A stretch of DNA of 64,000 nt from Polymorphobacter fuscus (GCF_011927825.1 NZ_JAATJI010000001.1:2648001-2712000), one strand, 5' to 3'. Shown: positions 1-9,507, counted from the stretch's first letter. Numbers and translations: made by a program. Notes: generated by a model from the sequence alone, not told the origin.

Positions 1-536
1 CGATCAAGGGCCGCATCACGGTGTCAGGCTATGAAGGCTCCGAACTGCTGGTGGCGCGGCTGCTCGTCGAATCGGGCGCCGAAGTCCATTATGTCGGCAC
101 TGCTTGCCCGCGGACGCGCTGGTCGGATCCCGACCGCGAGTGGCTCGAGGCCAAGGGTGTCCACATCCAGTATCGCGCCAGCCTGGCGCAGGACCTGGCG
201 GCGGTGGATGCCTTCAAGCCCGATCTGGCCATCGGCACGACGCCGGTCGTGCAGCACGCCAAGTCGCACGCCATACCGGCGCTGTATTTCACCAACCTGA
301 TTTCCGCCCGCCCGCTGATGGGCCCGGCCGGCGCCGGCAGCCTGGCGCAGGTGATCAATGCGGCGCTCGGCAACAAGGCGCGGTTTGACACGATGCGGAC
401 CTTCTTTGAAGGCGTGGGCGAAGGCTTTTCCGCCGGCATCTGGGAAGATACGCCGACCGACCGCCCCGATTTCAAGAAGAAGTACGCCGCCAAGATGCTG
501 GCCTCGGCCAAGGCCGAAGAGGCGATCGGCTCATGA
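1..536 (+). CDS. bchY: Chlorophyllide a reductase subunit BchY, C-terminal part (cut by window start)
   Basis: BchY and BchZ form the nitrogenase-like catalytic component of chlorophyllide a oxidoreductase, which receives electrons from BchX and reduces ring B on the way to bacteriochlorophyll a. The reading frame is already open at the first bases of the window (codons from base 3), so the gene starts upstream; about 177 residues are visible. The visible part holds a nitrogenase-fold segment with [13 protein letters not shown] and a C-terminal segment ending KAEEAIGS. Identity rests mainly on its position directly before bchZ: its TGA overlaps the bchZ ATG as ATGA. The cluster-binding cysteines expected near the N-terminus are outside the window. 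Confidence 0.9.
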   Translation, partial: IKGRITVSGYEGSELLVARLLVESGAEVHYVGTACPRTRWSDPDREWLEAKGVHIQYRASLAQDLAAVDAFKPDLAIGTTPVVQHAKSHAIPALYFTNLISARPLMGPAGAGSLAQVINAALGNKARFDTMRTFFEGVGEGFSAGIWEDTPTDRPDFKKKYAAKMLASAKAEEAIGS

Positions 537-1984
537 CGCTGATTCTCGATCATGATCGGGCCGGCGGCTATTGGGGCGCGGTCTATGCGTTCACCGCCAT
601 CAAGGGCCTGCAGGTCATCATCGATGGCCCGGTCGGTTGCGAGAACCTGCCCGTTACCTCGGTGCTGCACTATACCGACGGCCTGCCGCCGCACGAGCTG
701 CCGATCGTCGTCACCGGCCTGTCGGAACAGGAACTGGGCCGTGATGGCACCGAAGGCGCGATGAAGCGCGCGTGGAAGACGCTCGACCCTTCGCTGCCGG
801 CGGTGGTCGTCACCGGCTCGATCGCCGAAATGATCGGCGGCGGCGTGACGCCCGAAGGCACCAATGTTCAGCGCTTCCTGCCGCGCACCATCGATGAAGA
901 CCAGTGGCAGGCCGGCGACCGCGCGCTGACCTGGCTGTGGACGCAGTTCGGTCCCAAGAAGGTACCGCCGCTGCGCCCGCGCAAGGAAGGCGCCCGGCCC
1001 AAGGTCAACATCATCGGCCCGATGTACGGCACCTTCAACATGGCCAGCGACCTCGCCGAAATCCGTCGTCTCGTCGAAGGCATCGGTTGCGAGGTTAATC
1101 TGGTCTTCCCGCTCGGGACGCACCTTGCCGACATTCGCCGGCTCGCCGATGCCGAAGTCAACATCTGCATGTATCGCGAATGGGGCCGCGGCCTTTGCGA
1201 AACGCTCGAACGCCCGTATCTCCAGGCGCCGATCGGTCTCAATTCGACGACGCTGTTCCTGCGCAAGCTCGCCGAGCTTACGGGGCTCGACGCCGAGCCG
1301 TTCATCGAGCGCGAGAAGCACACCACAATCAAGCCGCTGTGGGATCTGTGGCGGTCGGTCACCCAGGATTTCTTCGGGACCGCAAGCTTCGCCGTTGTCG
1401 CCACCGAAACCTATGTCCGCGGGCTGCGCAGCTTCCTTGAAGACGATATGGGGCTGCCCTGCACCTTCAGCTTCATGCGCACGGCAGGGGTGAAGCCCGA
1501 CAATGAAGCCGTCATCGAAGCGATCAAGACCAGCCCGCCGCTGATCCTGTTCGGCAGCTACAACGAGCGGATGTACATGGCCGAGCACGGCAGCCGCGCC
1601 ATCTATGTCGCCGCCAGCTTCCCCGGTGCCGCCATCCGCCGCCATACCGGAACGCCCTATATGGGCTATTCGGGCGCCACCTATCTGATCCAGGAAGTCT
1701 GCAACGCGCTGTTCGACGCGCTGTTCTTCATCCTGCCGCTGGCCGGCCAGATGGACCGTGCCGAAGCAACACCGTCGCGTCTGCTCGAGCCGGTCGGCTG
1801 GGACGATGAAGCGCGGTCGGAGCTTGATGTCCTGGTCGATGCGCAGCCGGTGCTGGTGCGGATTTCTGCCGCCAAGCGCCTGCGCGATGCCGCCGAACGC
1901 GCCGCGCGCGACGCCGGCGAAAAACAGGTCACCCGGGACCGGCTTCACGCCGCGGCCCGACTTTTCGAAGCCCAGGCGGCATGA
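533..1984 (+). CDS. bchZ: Chlorophyllide a reductase subunit BchZ
   Basis: BchZ is the partner of BchY in the catalytic half of chlorophyllide a oxidoreductase. The 483-residue product has the usual length. Cys36 in the N-terminal stretch [10 protein letters not shown] is the cysteine expected to help hold the [4Fe-4S] cluster shared with BchY. The middle part ([21 protein letters not shown]) is a typical second nitrogenase-fold domain, and the C-terminal region (residues about 350-410) carries the conserved [17 protein letters not shown] block. The start is fixed by the ATGA overlap with bchY. The gene runs towards the puf genes in the same direction, the bchYZ-puf order common in purple phototrophs, so puf transcripts probably include read-through from here. 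Confidence 0.97.
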   Translation: MTLILDHDRAGGYWGAVYAFTAIKGLQVIIDGPVGCENLPVTSVLHYTDGLPPHELPIVVTGLSEQELGRDGTEGAMKRAWKTLDPSLPAVVVTGSIAEMIGGGVTPEGTNVQRFLPRTIDEDQWQAGDRALTWLWTQFGPKKVPPLRPRKEGARPKVNIIGPMYGTFNMASDLAEIRRLVEGIGCEVNLVFPLGTHLADIRRLADAEVNICMYREWGRGLCETLERPYLQAPIGLNSTTLFLRKLAELTGLDAEPFIEREKHTTIKPLWDLWRSVTQDFFGTASFAVVATETYVRGLRSFLEDDMGLPCTFSFMRTAGVKPDNEAVIEAIKTSPPLILFGSYNERMYMAEHGSRAIYVAASFPGAAIRRHTGTPYMGYSGATYLIQEVCNALFDALFFILPLAGQMDRAEATPSRLLEPVGWDDEARSELDVLVDAQPVLVRISAAKRLRDAAERAARDAGEKQVTRDRLHAAARLFEAQAA

Positions 1985-2148
1985 GCCGCTGGCTGTTCAA
2001 CAAAAGCGCCCGCATCGCGGCGCGCTCATATCTTGGTCCCTTCGGGGGTCTCGACCACTTTGCGGTGGGTTCCAACGCCGCAAAGCTGCCGGTCGGGCGA
2101 GGCCATTCCCGGCCCCGTGCGGCGGATACTATGGAGGAAAATAAATGA
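1981..2148 (+). CDS. Possible 55-residue small ORF bridging bchZ and pufB
   Basis: An ATG overlaps the bchZ stop (ATGA at 1981-1984), and the frame stays open for 55 codons until a TGA that overlaps the pufB ATG (ATGA at 2145-2148). The predicted peptide begins [19 protein letters not shown] and ends TMEENK. It is basic, has no membrane segment and does not resemble PufQ, the small protein that sits before pufB in some purple bacteria. No ribosome-binding site is obvious other than coupling to bchZ. It may be chance, since the same bases also form an 8-bp hairpin. Treat as a candidate only. Confidence 0.25.
   Translation: MSRWLFNKSARIAARSYLGPFGGLDHFAVGSNAAKLPVGRGHSRPRAADTMEENK
2058..2085 (+). 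promoter_or_regulatory. Hairpin in the bchZ-pufB leader
   Basis: CTTTGCGG (2058-2065) pairs perfectly with CCGCAAAG (2078-2085) around a 12-base loop. It lies about 60 bases before the pufB start and has no T-run, so it is not a classical terminator. In other purple bacteria, structures in the puf leader and intercistronic regions affect mRNA stability; that role here is inference. Confidence 0.45.
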
Positions 2149-2369
2149 GTGACAAATCAATGGGGCCAGGTACTTACCTGACCGACGCTGAAGCGAAGGA
2201 GCTCCACAAGGGGTTCGTCGTCAGCATGGCGTTCTTCGTGTTCGTCGCCGTCATCGCCCACTTCCTCGTCTGGTCGTGGCGTCCGTGGCTCGGTGCGCCC
2301 AAGGGCTTCGCCGCAATCGAATCAGTTCAGCAGGCCGACGCTACGCGCGCCGTCCCGGGCCGTGGTTAA
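2145..2369 (+). CDS. pufB: Light-harvesting 1 beta polypeptide PufB
   Basis: This is the beta subunit of the LH1 antenna, a single-pass inner-membrane protein that binds bacteriochlorophyll a. The 74-residue product contains [13 protein letters not shown], a transmembrane helix at residues about 24-43, the chlorophyll-binding His39 (VIAHF) and the conserved WRPWL just after it. A strong GGAGG-type Shine-Dalgarno lies at 2133-2138. The tail after WRPWL is about 25 residues, longer than in many LH1 beta chains, and rich in Ala and Gln. pufA follows after 12 bases. Confidence 0.96.
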   Translation: MSDKSMGPGTYLTDAEAKELHKGFVVSMAFFVFVAVIAHFLVWSWRPWLGAPKGFAAIESVQQADATRAVPGRG

Positions 2370-2381
2370 GGAGTAACGACG

Positions 2382-2570
2382 ATGTGGAGAATCTGGCAGA
2401 CGTTCAACCCGCAGCGTATCTTGACCGCCCTTGCGGTGTTCTTGTTCACGCTCGCGATCCTGATCCATTTCATCCTGCTCAGCACGACGCGCTACAACTG
2501 GCTCGACGGCGCCGAACCGGCCGCACAGCCGGTGGCTTCGATCGCTGTCACCGGCAGCGAAGCGGCCTGA
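2382..2570 (+). CDS. pufA: Light-harvesting 1 alpha polypeptide PufA
   Basis: This is the alpha subunit of LH1. The 62-residue protein starts [12 protein letters not shown], as alpha chains do, and has one transmembrane helix at residues about 13-33. Histidine 29 (LIHF) is the bacteriochlorophyll ligand and TTRYNWLDG follows it. The start is preceded by AAGGAGT at 2368-2374. The gene is translated as a pair with pufB, and a stable hairpin separates it from pufL. Confidence 0.96.
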   Translation: MWRIWQTFNPQRILTALAVFLFTLAILIHFILLSTTRYNWLDGAEPAAQPVASIAVTGSEAA

Positions 2571-2606
2571 CAACCAAGTTACGTTGCGTACGAGACAAGG
2601 CGAGAC

Positions 2607-2636
2607 GGGCGGGGTCCCGCAAAACGGTCCCCGCCC
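2607..2636 (+). promoter_or_regulatory. Intercistronic hairpin between pufA and pufL
   Basis: GGGCGGGG (2607-2614) pairs with CCCCGCCC (2629-2636), and CCG (2617-2619) with CGG (2625-2627) inside the loop. A GC-rich hairpin at this exact place is known from puf operons, where it protects the 3' end of the pufBA message and raises antenna over reaction-centre output. The base pairing is seen directly; the function is by analogy. Confidence 0.7.
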
Positions 2637-2702
2637 TCCCGCACCAACAGCTAGATTTCCCGCGCTGAGCCTTTTTGTGCCAGCCCAGGGGGGAGGTGCG
2701 CC

Positions 2703-3527
2703 ATGGCGCTCTTGAGTTTCGAAAGAAAATACCGCGTTCGCGGTGGCACGCTGATCGGAGGTGACCTCTTCGATTTCTGGGTCGGTCCTTTTTACGTCGG
2801 CTTCTTCGGCGTAACGACGATCTTCTTTGCCGCGCTCGGCACGGCACTGATCCTGTACGGCGCCGCCATTGGTCCGACGTGGAACCCCTGGCTGATCAGC
2901 ATCGCTCCGCCCGATATCAAATATGGCCTGGCGCTGGCGCCGTTGCGCGAAGGCGGGCTGTGGCAGATCATCACCATGTGCGCGATCGGATCCTTCGTCA
3001 GCTGGGCGCTGCGCGAGGCCGAAATCTGTCGCAAGCTCGGCATGGGCTATCATGTGCCGGTCGCCTTCGGCGTCGCCATCTTCGCCTATGTCTCGCTGGT
3101 CGTCATTCGTCCCATGTTGATGGGCGCATGGGGCTGGGGCTTCCCCTACGGCATCTTCACCCACCTCGATTGGGTGTCGAACACCGGCTACCAGTATCTC
3201 CACTTCCACTATAATCCGGCGCACATGCTGGCGGTGTCGTTCTTCTTCACCACGACGCTCGCACTCGGCCTGCACGGCTCGCTGGTGCTGTCGGCGGTCA
3301 ACCCGGCCAAGGGCACCGACGTCAAATCGCCCGAATATGAAGATACGTTCTTCCGCGATCTCGTCGGCTATTCGGTCGGCACCCTGGGCATCCACCGTGT
3401 CGGGCTGTTGCTGGCGCTTAACGCCGGTTTCTGGAGCGCCGTCTGCATCATCATCAGCGGGCCGTTCTGGTCGCGCGGCTGGCCGGAATGGTGGACCTGG
3501 TGGCTTAACCTGCCGGTCTGGCGCTGA
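2703..3527 (+). CDS. pufL: Photosynthetic reaction centre L subunit
   Basis: PufL is one of the two membrane subunits that hold the cofactors of the type-II reaction centre. The 274-residue sequence is full length and has five transmembrane helices. Ligands are visible: His174 (NPAHM) for the special-pair bacteriochlorophyll, His154 (THLDW) for the accessory pigment, His191 (GLHGS) and His231 (GIHRVG) for the non-haem iron. A GGGGGGAGG ribosome-binding site precedes the ATG. pufM follows after 14 bases. Confidence 0.98.
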   Translation: MALLSFERKYRVRGGTLIGGDLFDFWVGPFYVGFFGVTTIFFAALGTALILYGAAIGPTWNPWLISIAPPDIKYGLALAPLREGGLWQIITMCAIGSFVSWALREAEICRKLGMGYHVPVAFGVAIFAYVSLVVIRPMLMGAWGWGFPYGIFTHLDWVSNTGYQYLHFHYNPAHMLAVSFFFTTTLALGLHGSLVLSAVNPAKGTDVKSPEYEDTFFRDLVGYSVGTLGIHRVGLLLALNAGFWSAVCIIISGPFWSRGWPEWWTWWLNLPVWR

Positions 3528-3541
3528 GGGGAGATAAGACA

Positions 3542-4513
3542 ATGGCTTATCAGAACATTTTCACCCAGGTCCAGCTGCGCGGGGAGCTTGAACCCGGCGT
3601 TCCGCTCGGCAATCACAACGATGGTCGCATCGGGCCGTTCGGTTTCACCTATTGGATGGGCAAGCTCGGCGGTACCCAGATCGGGCCGATCTATCTCGGT
3701 GGCCTGGGCATTGCCTCGCTGATCAGCGGCTTCATCGCCATCGAGATCATCGGCTTCAACATGCTGGCCTCGGTCAACTGGTCGCCGATCCAGTTCGTGC
3801 GCCAGTTTTTCTGGCTCGCGCTCGAACCGCCACCCGCGAAATACGGTCTGACCATCCTGCCGCCGCTGGCGGAAGGCGGCTGGTGGCTCATCACGGGCTT
3901 TTTCCTCACCCTGTCGATCCTGCTCTGGTGGGCCCGTACCTATCGCCGCGCCAGGGAGCTCAACATGGGCACCCATGTCGCCTGGGCCTTTGCCAGCGCG
4001 ATCTGGCTCTACCTTGTCCTCGGCTTCATCCGGCCGCTGGCGATGGGCAGCTGGGCAGAAGCCGTTCCTTTCGGCATCTTCCCCCACCTCGACTGGACCG
4101 CAGCCTTTTCGATCCGGTACGGCAATCTGTTCTACAACCCCTTCCACTGCCTTTCGATTGTCTTCCTGTACGGTTCGACGCTGCTGTTCGCGATGCACGG
4201 CGCCACCATTCTGGCCGTCGGCCGCTATGGCGGGGAACGTGAAATCGAACAGATCACCGATCGCGGCACTGCGTCAGAACGCGCTGCGCTGTTCTGGCGC
4301 TGGACAATGGGCTTCAACGCCAGTATGGAATCGATCCATCGCTGGGCTTGGTGGTTCGCCGTGCTGACGACGCTGACCGGCGGTATCGGCATCCTGCTGA
4401 CAGGCACGGTGGTCGACAATTGGTATCTCTGGGCCGTCGAACATCATTTCGCTGTCGATTATCCGGCAACCGGTGTCGTCGATCCCTCCACTCTTCCGGG
4501 GGCACCACAATGA
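3542..4513 (+). CDS. pufM: Photosynthetic reaction centre M subunit
   Basis: PufM pairs with PufL in the reaction-centre core. The 323-residue protein has the five-helix fold. His202 (NPFHC) is placed as special-pair ligand, His182 (PHLDW) as accessory-pigment ligand, and His219 (AMHG), Glu234 (GEREIEQ) and His266 (SIHRW) as iron ligands. Its stop overlaps the pufC ATG (ATGA at 4510-4513), which points to coupled translation with the cytochrome subunit. Confidence 0.98.
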   Translation: MAYQNIFTQVQLRGELEPGVPLGNHNDGRIGPFGFTYWMGKLGGTQIGPIYLGGLGIASLISGFIAIEIIGFNMLASVNWSPIQFVRQFFWLALEPPPAKYGLTILPPLAEGGWWLITGFFLTLSILLWWARTYRRARELNMGTHVAWAFASAIWLYLVLGFIRPLAMGSWAEAVPFGIFPHLDWTAAFSIRYGNLFYNPFHCLSIVFLYGSTLLFAMHGATILAVGRYGGEREIEQITDRGTASERAALFWRWTMGFNASMESIHRWAWWFAVLTTLTGGIGILLTGTVVDNWYLWAVEHHFAVDYPATGVVDPSTLPGAPQ

Positions 4514-5643
4514 CGCGCAAACTCAAGCTTCTCGCCCTTGTCGTCCCGGCCCTGATGCTGGCTGGGTGCGAGTTCGGCACCAAGGTCGTGGAACAGGTCG
4601 GTCCGCGCGGGACCGGGCTCGCCCAGGTTGCGCAAAAGCGCAACCTGCCGACCGTCGCGCAGGTACCGGCGCCGCCATATGAATTGACGCCGGACATGCT
4701 CGAAGGCCCGCGCGCCCGCGACACCTACCAGAACGTTCAGGTGCTGGGCGACATCAGCGCCGACGAGTTCAACTACACAATGGCGGCGCTGACCGAATGG
4801 GTTTCGCCGGCAGACGGCACGGTCGAAAACGGCGGTTGCAACTATTGTCACAACCCGGAAAACATGGCCTCGGACGAGCTTTACACCAAGGTCGTTGCGC
4901 GCAAGATGCTGCAGATGACGCGCGCCATCAACGCCACCTGGACGCCGCACTTTTCCAACAGCAACTATGCCGGCAAGGGTGCCGGTGTGACCTGCTGGAC
5001 GTGCCACCGCGGCCAGCCGGTGCCGGTTGCGAACTGGACCGAAAGCGTTCCGACGCCTCCGACGATCTGGGGCAACAAGAACGGCCAGAACACGCCGGCC
5101 CGCTCCGTCGCCTTTGCATCGCTGCCCTATGATCCGTTCAGCGCGCTCCTGCAGGGCAAGAACGAGATCCGCGTTCAGGGTCCGCGGACTTTCCCGACCG
5201 GACATGAAGCCTCGATCCAGAAAACCGAACAGACCTATGGCCTGATGATGCACATGTCGCAGGGCCTAGGCGTGAACTGCACCTATTGCCACAACAGCCA
5301 GAACTTCGCCAACTGGTCGCACTCGCGGGTCCAGCGCGTCAACGCCTGGTACGGCATCCGCATGGTGCGCGACGTCAACGACAATTACATCACGGCGCTC
5401 GGCAACACCTGGCCGGCGAACCGGGTCGGGCCGAACGGCGACCCGCGCAAGGTCAATTGCACGACCTGCCATCGCGGCATTTCCAAACCGCTGGGCGGTG
5501 TCCCGATGCTGAAGGACTATCCGGCCTTGAAGGGTCCCGTCGCGGGCCCGGTGCCGGCGCTTCCGGCCGAAGCGGTGCCGATCGCCGCTGCTGCGGCAGC
5601 GACCCCCGTCGCCGCTGCCGATACGACCAAACCAGCCGCCTGA
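4510..5643 (+). CDS. pufC: Reaction centre tetrahaem cytochrome c subunit
   Basis: PufC is the periplasmic tetrahaem cytochrome that re-reduces the photo-oxidised special pair. The 377-residue protein begins with a lipoprotein signal peptide whose lipobox LAGC puts the lipidated cysteine at residue 20. Four haem sites are present: CNYCH (110-114), CWTCH (162-166), CTYCH (257-261) and CTTCH (317-321). The last 35 residues are a low-complexity Ala/Pro tail ([12 protein letters not shown]), perhaps a flexible extension. An open frame in the same phase extends upstream inside pufM, but the lipoprotein signal and ATGA overlap fix the start here. It is the last gene of the cluster. Confidence 0.97.
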   Translation: MTRKLKLLALVVPALMLAGCEFGTKVVEQVGPRGTGLAQVAQKRNLPTVAQVPAPPYELTPDMLEGPRARDTYQNVQVLGDISADEFNYTMAALTEWVSPADGTVENGGCNYCHNPENMASDELYTKVVARKMLQMTRAINATWTPHFSNSNYAGKGAGVTCWTCHRGQPVPVANWTESVPTPPTIWGNKNGQNTPARSVAFASLPYDPFSALLQGKNEIRVQGPRTFPTGHEASIQKTEQTYGLMMHMSQGLGVNCTYCHNSQNFANWSHSRVQRVNAWYGIRMVRDVNDNYITALGNTWPANRVGPNGDPRKVNCTTCHRGISKPLGGVPMLKDYPALKGPVAGPVPALPAEAVPIAAAAAATPVAAADTTKPAA

Positions 5644-5666
5644 TCCGACCCGGGCGCGCTGCAATG

Positions 5667-5696
5667 ACCCGGCGGGCAAGTCCCGCCGGGTTTTTT
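5667..5696 (+). terminator. Rho-independent terminator of the puf operon
   Basis: ACCCGGCGGG (5667-5676) pairs with CCCGCCGGGT (5682-5691) around a five-base loop and is followed by six T residues. It ends the puf transcript 24 bases after pufC and marks the edge of the photosynthesis cluster. Confidence 0.92.
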
Positions 5697-5815
5697 GCGG
5701 GCATGGCCGGAGGCCCCCGCATCCGATGAAATGAGTCAGACCGTCAGGGCGGCGACGAACGCGGTCGATCGGCGATGTTGCCGAAAAGCGAGAAGCCGTT
5801 CGAAGAGCCCGGCGG

Positions 5816-6190
5816 CTAGCGTTCGCGCCCTGGGGGTGCCTTTACGCCGCGTTCGGCAACATCGGCCGCCGTGATCTTGTCGCGATAATGATTGCCGTAA
5901 TGGCTGCGGACATAGTTGACGACATCGGCGATCTGCTGGTCCGAAAGGCCGCCCCGGAACCACGGCATCGGCCCCTTGCCGCCGGTGACCACCGTGATCG
6001 GGTAATCGGCCGATTCGAGATTGCGGTTGCGCGCCAGTGCGGCGATGCGGCCGGCGCCTTCCGCGCCCATCGCATTCTCCATGTGGCAGGCCTGGCAGAC
6101 CTCCTTGTAGACCACGGCACCGGGGTCGGGCGCGGGCGCGGCGAAGGTCGGCGTCGCCAGGGCCAGAAGCACAAACGCCACGGTTTTCAT
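5816..6190 (-). CDS. Small class I c-type cytochrome
   Basis: This is a 124-residue periplasmic electron carrier. The sequence has a cleavable signal peptide (MKTVAFVLLALATPTFA), one haem site CQACH at residues 32-36, and a probable axial Met75 in KGPMPWF, followed by the C-terminal helix LSDQQIADVVNYV typical of class I cytochromes c. The start (6190) is set by the signal peptide; the frame is open further upstream only as overlap with the neighbour. It begins one base after the stop of the flavin amine oxidase, so the two are almost certainly co-transcribed and may act together. It is not part of the puf operon, which ends before it and runs the other way. Confidence 0.9.
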   Translation of the reverse strand: MKTVAFVLLALATPTFAAPAPDPGAVVYKEVCQACHMENAMGAEGAGRIAALARNRNLESADYPITVVTGGKGPMPWFRGGLSDQQIADVVNYVRSHYGNHYRDKITAADVAERGVKAPPGRER

Positions 6191-6191
6191 G

Positions 6192-7784
6192 TCAGGCCTC
6201 CAGCGCACGTTTGTGAAGCCGGGTGATGGCGTCGAGCGACGACAGCAGCGCGCCCTCCATCCAGCAGCCGATATAGGATGCATGTTCGCCGGCGAGCACG
6301 ATGCGGTCGTCGACCGCCACCAGCGTCTGGTAATGTTCCTTGCGGGTGTCCTCGTTCCACTGGGCGCAGCAGCCCAGCGTGAAGGGCGACCGGCTCCATG
6401 CCACCGCGGTGCCGTTGCTGAACTCTTCCTTGTAACGCCCCGGGTGGAAGACGGACCCCTGTTCGAGCGCCTCGGCAACGCGCTGCTCGGGCGTCATGCC
6501 GGCGAATTTGTAGGAGGCCGGCCCGAAGGTATAGGCGCCCAGGATCACCGCGGGGCCACTGCTGGTCATGCCGCCGCTGGGGTAGGAGATCATGCTGATC
6601 GGCTTGTCGGTGAAGCTGATGCCGCCATAGATGGCACTCTCGTCTTCCCAGAAACGGGTCTTCATCTCCAGCCCGACCTTCACCGAGTTGGAGTAGGGGA
6701 CCGCCGCCACCGCCGCCCGCAACCCGGCCGAGGCATCGAGTTCGATCTGGCTGAGGATGCCGAGCGGGATGGTGCAGACGCAATAATCGGCCTTGGCGAT
6801 GCGCTGGGTGCCGCTGGCGACATCGGTATAGGTCACCGTCACGGCGCCGCCGCTCTGGTCGATCCGCGTCACCTTGGCGCCATAACGGACCAGTCCTTCG
6901 ACCTGCTTGCCAAAGGCCTGGCCGATCATCCCCATGCCGCCCACCGGCTGGAACATCGTCGTCTGGCGTTCATGCCCCATATGCTGGGCAAAGGCGCGCC
7001 AGACGCCGGATTTGCGCACCTCGCTGAAATCGAACGGCGTCGACGGAATGGGCGCGCCATTGATGCCGCCACCGGGGGGCCGGTCCCAGCCGCGCCGCTC
7101 GGCCGAATGCTCGCCGCGGACATAGCGCATGTCCTTGTCGAGCATGCCCCAGGTGCGCAGCGCCTCCTTCAGCCGGTCGCCATCCTCGGCGGTGACGACT
7201 CCGTTCAGGCCCTTGTTGTCGATGGCTTTCGACAGCAGTTCGGCGACATTGCCGTCCCAGTCGGCGGCGAGCTCGCGATAGCTTTGCGCCTTGCCGCCAA
7301 AGGCCTTGCTGTTGTGAATGAGCGCGGCGTGGTTGAGCTGGATGAACGGTTCGAGCGCAACGCCGAACGCCTTGCAGTAATGCAACACGGTGCGGTGGTG
7401 GTAGGGGATGCGCCACGGGCCGGGGTTGAGGTAATTGCCCTTGGCAAAGCCGACCTTCTGGGTTGCGCCGCCGAGTTCGGTGTAGCTGTCACCGCCATAA
7501 AGCGACCAGTTCCGGCCGCCGGGGCGCGTGTTGTATTCGATGATCTCGACGGTATATCCGGCCTTGCGCAGTTCATAGGCAGCTAGCATTCCTGCAAGCC
7601 CGGCGCCGAGCACCACCACCGATGCCCCCGGCCTCGCCCCTGACAGGTTCGGCGGCCCGGCGAACTGCGATTCCGCAGCATGACCCATCGCTTCCATGGC
7701 CTGGTAGAGGACCGATGCGCCGCCCAGCACGCCGATGGCATGCAGCATGTCCCGCCGCGTCGGCATCCCACCTGCCATGTCCAT
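6192..7784 (-). CDS. Tat-exported flavin amine oxidase (LAAO/MAO family)
   Basis: This is an FAD-dependent amine or amino-acid oxidase of 530 residues. The N-terminus carries a twin-arginine signal (PTRRDMLHAIGVLGG), so the folded flavoprotein is probably exported. The FAD fold follows: VVVLGAGLAGMLAAYELRKAG, the acidic residue in EIIEYNTRPGGR, and a C-terminal FAD-contact segment AGEHASYIGCWMEGA. The start at 7784 is chosen because GGGGGAA lies six bases before it; the frame is open 45 codons further. Coupling to a c-type cytochrome suggests that it passes electrons to the respiratory chain rather than to oxygen, as shown for the nicotine-degrading enzyme NicA2 with CycN. The substrate cannot be read from the sequence. 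Confidence 0.88.
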   Translation of the reverse strand: MDMAGGMPTRRDMLHAIGVLGGASVLYQAMEAMGHAAESQFAGPPNLSGARPGASVVVLGAGLAGMLAAYELRKAGYTVEIIEYNTRPGGRNWSLYGGDSYTELGGATQKVGFAKGNYLNPGPWRIPYHHRTVLHYCKAFGVALEPFIQLNHAALIHNSKAFGGKAQSYRELAADWDGNVAELLSKAIDNKGLNGVVTAEDGDRLKEALRTWGMLDKDMRYVRGEHSAERRGWDRPPGGGINGAPIPSTPFDFSEVRKSGVWRAFAQHMGHERQTTMFQPVGGMGMIGQAFGKQVEGLVRYGAKVTRIDQSGGAVTVTYTDVASGTQRIAKADYCVCTIPLGILSQIELDASAGLRAAVAAVPYSNSVKVGLEMKTRFWEDESAIYGGISFTDKPISMISYPSGGMTSSGPAVILGAYTFGPASYKFAGMTPEQRVAEALEQGSVFHPGRYKEEFSNGTAVAWSRSPFTLGCCAQWNEDTRKEHYQTLVAVDDRIVLAGEHASYIGCWMEGALLSSLDAITRLHKRALEA

Positions 7785-7984
7785 CCACAGTTCCCCCGTC
7801 CCGCGTTGTGCACCGCAGCACCAGCGCATGTTGGCGAGCGATTCGGATCGGCGCAAGTCCCCCATGTGACACTTTTGCGCGATGCGATTGTCGCACCATC
7901 CGGCGGCCGCTTCCGCCAATCTGGCAGGTTCCGGTCACCGGCCGAATGACCTAGGAAACATCGGCTGATAAGTCCGGAGATTCC

Positions 7985-9487
7985 ATGACGCTTCCTGCCG
8001 ACCGCACCCCCGTCATCATCGGCATCGGCGAGATCGTCGACCGGCCGGCGGACCCTGCCCTGGCGCTGGAACCGCTGGCGCTGATGGATGCCGCCATTCG
8101 CGCCGCCGACGCCGATGCCGGGGGTGGCTGGCTCGACCGGGTCGACAGCATCGACATCATCAACATGGTGTCCTGGCGCTATGACAGTGTCGCCTCCCGG
8201 CTCAATGCCCGGCTGGGCATCAATCCGGCGCGGTCGGTCTATGGTGTCGTGGGCGGCGAAACGCCGACCGCGCGCATCCACGAAGCCGCGGTGCGGATCA
8301 TGAATGGCAACAGCCGGATCGCGATCGTGACGGCCGGGGAGGCGCAGCACGCCGTCGGCAAGGCCCGCGCTGCCGGGATCGAGCTGCCGTGGACGCCGCC
8401 GGCAAAAACGCCCGAAAACCCGATCATCCCGTCCGACCATGTCACGCCGATGGCGATCCGCCACGGCATCATGCAGCCGGTCCACATCTATCCGCTGTAC
8501 GAAAACGCCACCACCGCCGCCTGGGGGCTGACCCCGGTCGAGGCGCTGGCGGAATCGGGCGCCGCCTATGCGATGATCTCCGACGTCGCCGCCGCCAACC
8601 CGCACGCCTGGACGCCGAAGGCCTTCACGGCCGACGCGATCGTGACGCCGTCGCCCGACAACCGGATGATCGCCTGGCCCTATACCAAGCGCATGGTCGC
8701 CAACAACACCGTCAACATGGGTGCCGCCGTGGTGCTGACGACATTGGCGCTGGCGCGCGAAGCCGGCATCGCCGAGGATCGGATGGTGTTCATCCATGGC
8801 GGCGCGGCGGCGGCGGAGCCGATGGATTATCTGATGCGCGACCAGTTCACCCATTCGGTGGCGCAGAACGCCGTGCTGGGCCAGGCCATGCGCATTGCCG
8901 AAGCCGGCTTCGACCGGGTGGAGCTTTATTCCTGCTTCCCGACGGTGCCCAAGATGGCGCGGCGCACGCTGGGGCTGGACCCGGCAAAGGTGTTCAGCGT
9001 CACTGGCGGGCTCAGCTTCTTCGGGACGCCGCTCAACGGCTATATGCTCCACGCCACCTGTGCGATGGTGCGCGCGCTGCGCGCGGCGCCGGCCACCCAT
9101 GCCCTGCTCTATGGCCAGGGCGGCTATGTCACCAAGCATCACGCGCTGGTCGTCGGCAGCGCACCGGGCGCCGCGGCGGCGCTGATGCTGCCCAAGGACG
9201 TCCAGGAAGATGCGGAGGCAGCGCGCGGCGATGTGCCGTTCTTCGACGCCGCCTATTCGGGCCCGGCGCGGATCGAAACCTTCAGCGTCGTCTATGATCG
9301 CGACGGCGCGCCTTCCTATGGCAGCGTCATCGGCCGCACGCCGGCGGGGGACCGGGTGTTCGGCCGGATCGAGATTGCCGATACGGACACGCTCGGTCCG
9401 CTGTTGTCGCTCGACCGGTCGCCGATCGGCGACGAAGGCCGGGTGACGGTGGATGAGGATGGCCTCCAGCGCTGGGCCGCGGGCTGA
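7985..9487 (+). CDS. Thiolase-like protein (TLP1/SCP-x-like) with C-terminal extra domain
   Basis: The 500-residue protein belongs to the thiolase superfamily, in the branch annotated as acetyl-CoA acetyltransferase or lipid-transfer-like. The thiolase core covers residues about 8-390, with SCFPTVPK (Cys317) at the place of the usual NEAFA box and FFGTPLNGYMLH for the C-terminal glycine-rich loop. The last 80-100 residues are the additional small domain typical of TLP1 proteins. The normal nucleophile motif CxSG is replaced by GGETP near residues 90-94, so classical thiolysis is doubtful. GGAGA lies four bases before the ATG. It stands alone, divergent from the amine oxidase; its substrate is unknown. 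Confidence 0.8.
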   Translation: MTLPADRTPVIIGIGEIVDRPADPALALEPLALMDAAIRAADADAGGGWLDRVDSIDIINMVSWRYDSVASRLNARLGINPARSVYGVVGGETPTARIHEAAVRIMNGNSRIAIVTAGEAQHAVGKARAAGIELPWTPPAKTPENPIIPSDHVTPMAIRHGIMQPVHIYPLYENATTAAWGLTPVEALAESGAAYAMISDVAAANPHAWTPKAFTADAIVTPSPDNRMIAWPYTKRMVANNTVNMGAAVVLTTLALAREAGIAEDRMVFIHGGAAAAEPMDYLMRDQFTHSVAQNAVLGQAMRIAEAGFDRVELYSCFPTVPKMARRTLGLDPAKVFSVTGGLSFFGTPLNGYMLHATCAMVRALRAAPATHALLYGQGGYVTKHHALVVGSAPGAAAALMLPKDVQEDAEAARGDVPFFDAAYSGPARIETFSVVYDRDGAPSYGSVIGRTPAGDRVFGRIEIADTDTLGPLLSLDRSPIGDEGRVTVDEDGLQRWAAG

Positions 9488-9507
9488 CCCGTCGGCGGCC
9501 GCGCAGC

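Noticed and set aside
89..1948. A 619-codon open frame on the minus strand opposite bchY and bchZ
   Set aside because: It mirrors the codon pattern of well-supported genes, as is common in high-GC DNA, and its product is Arg/Ala/Gly-rich with no domain.
1985..2700. PpsR/CrtJ operator (TGT-N12-ACA) near the puf genes
   Set aside because: Looked for by eye and not found in a convincing form; control from further upstream is more likely.
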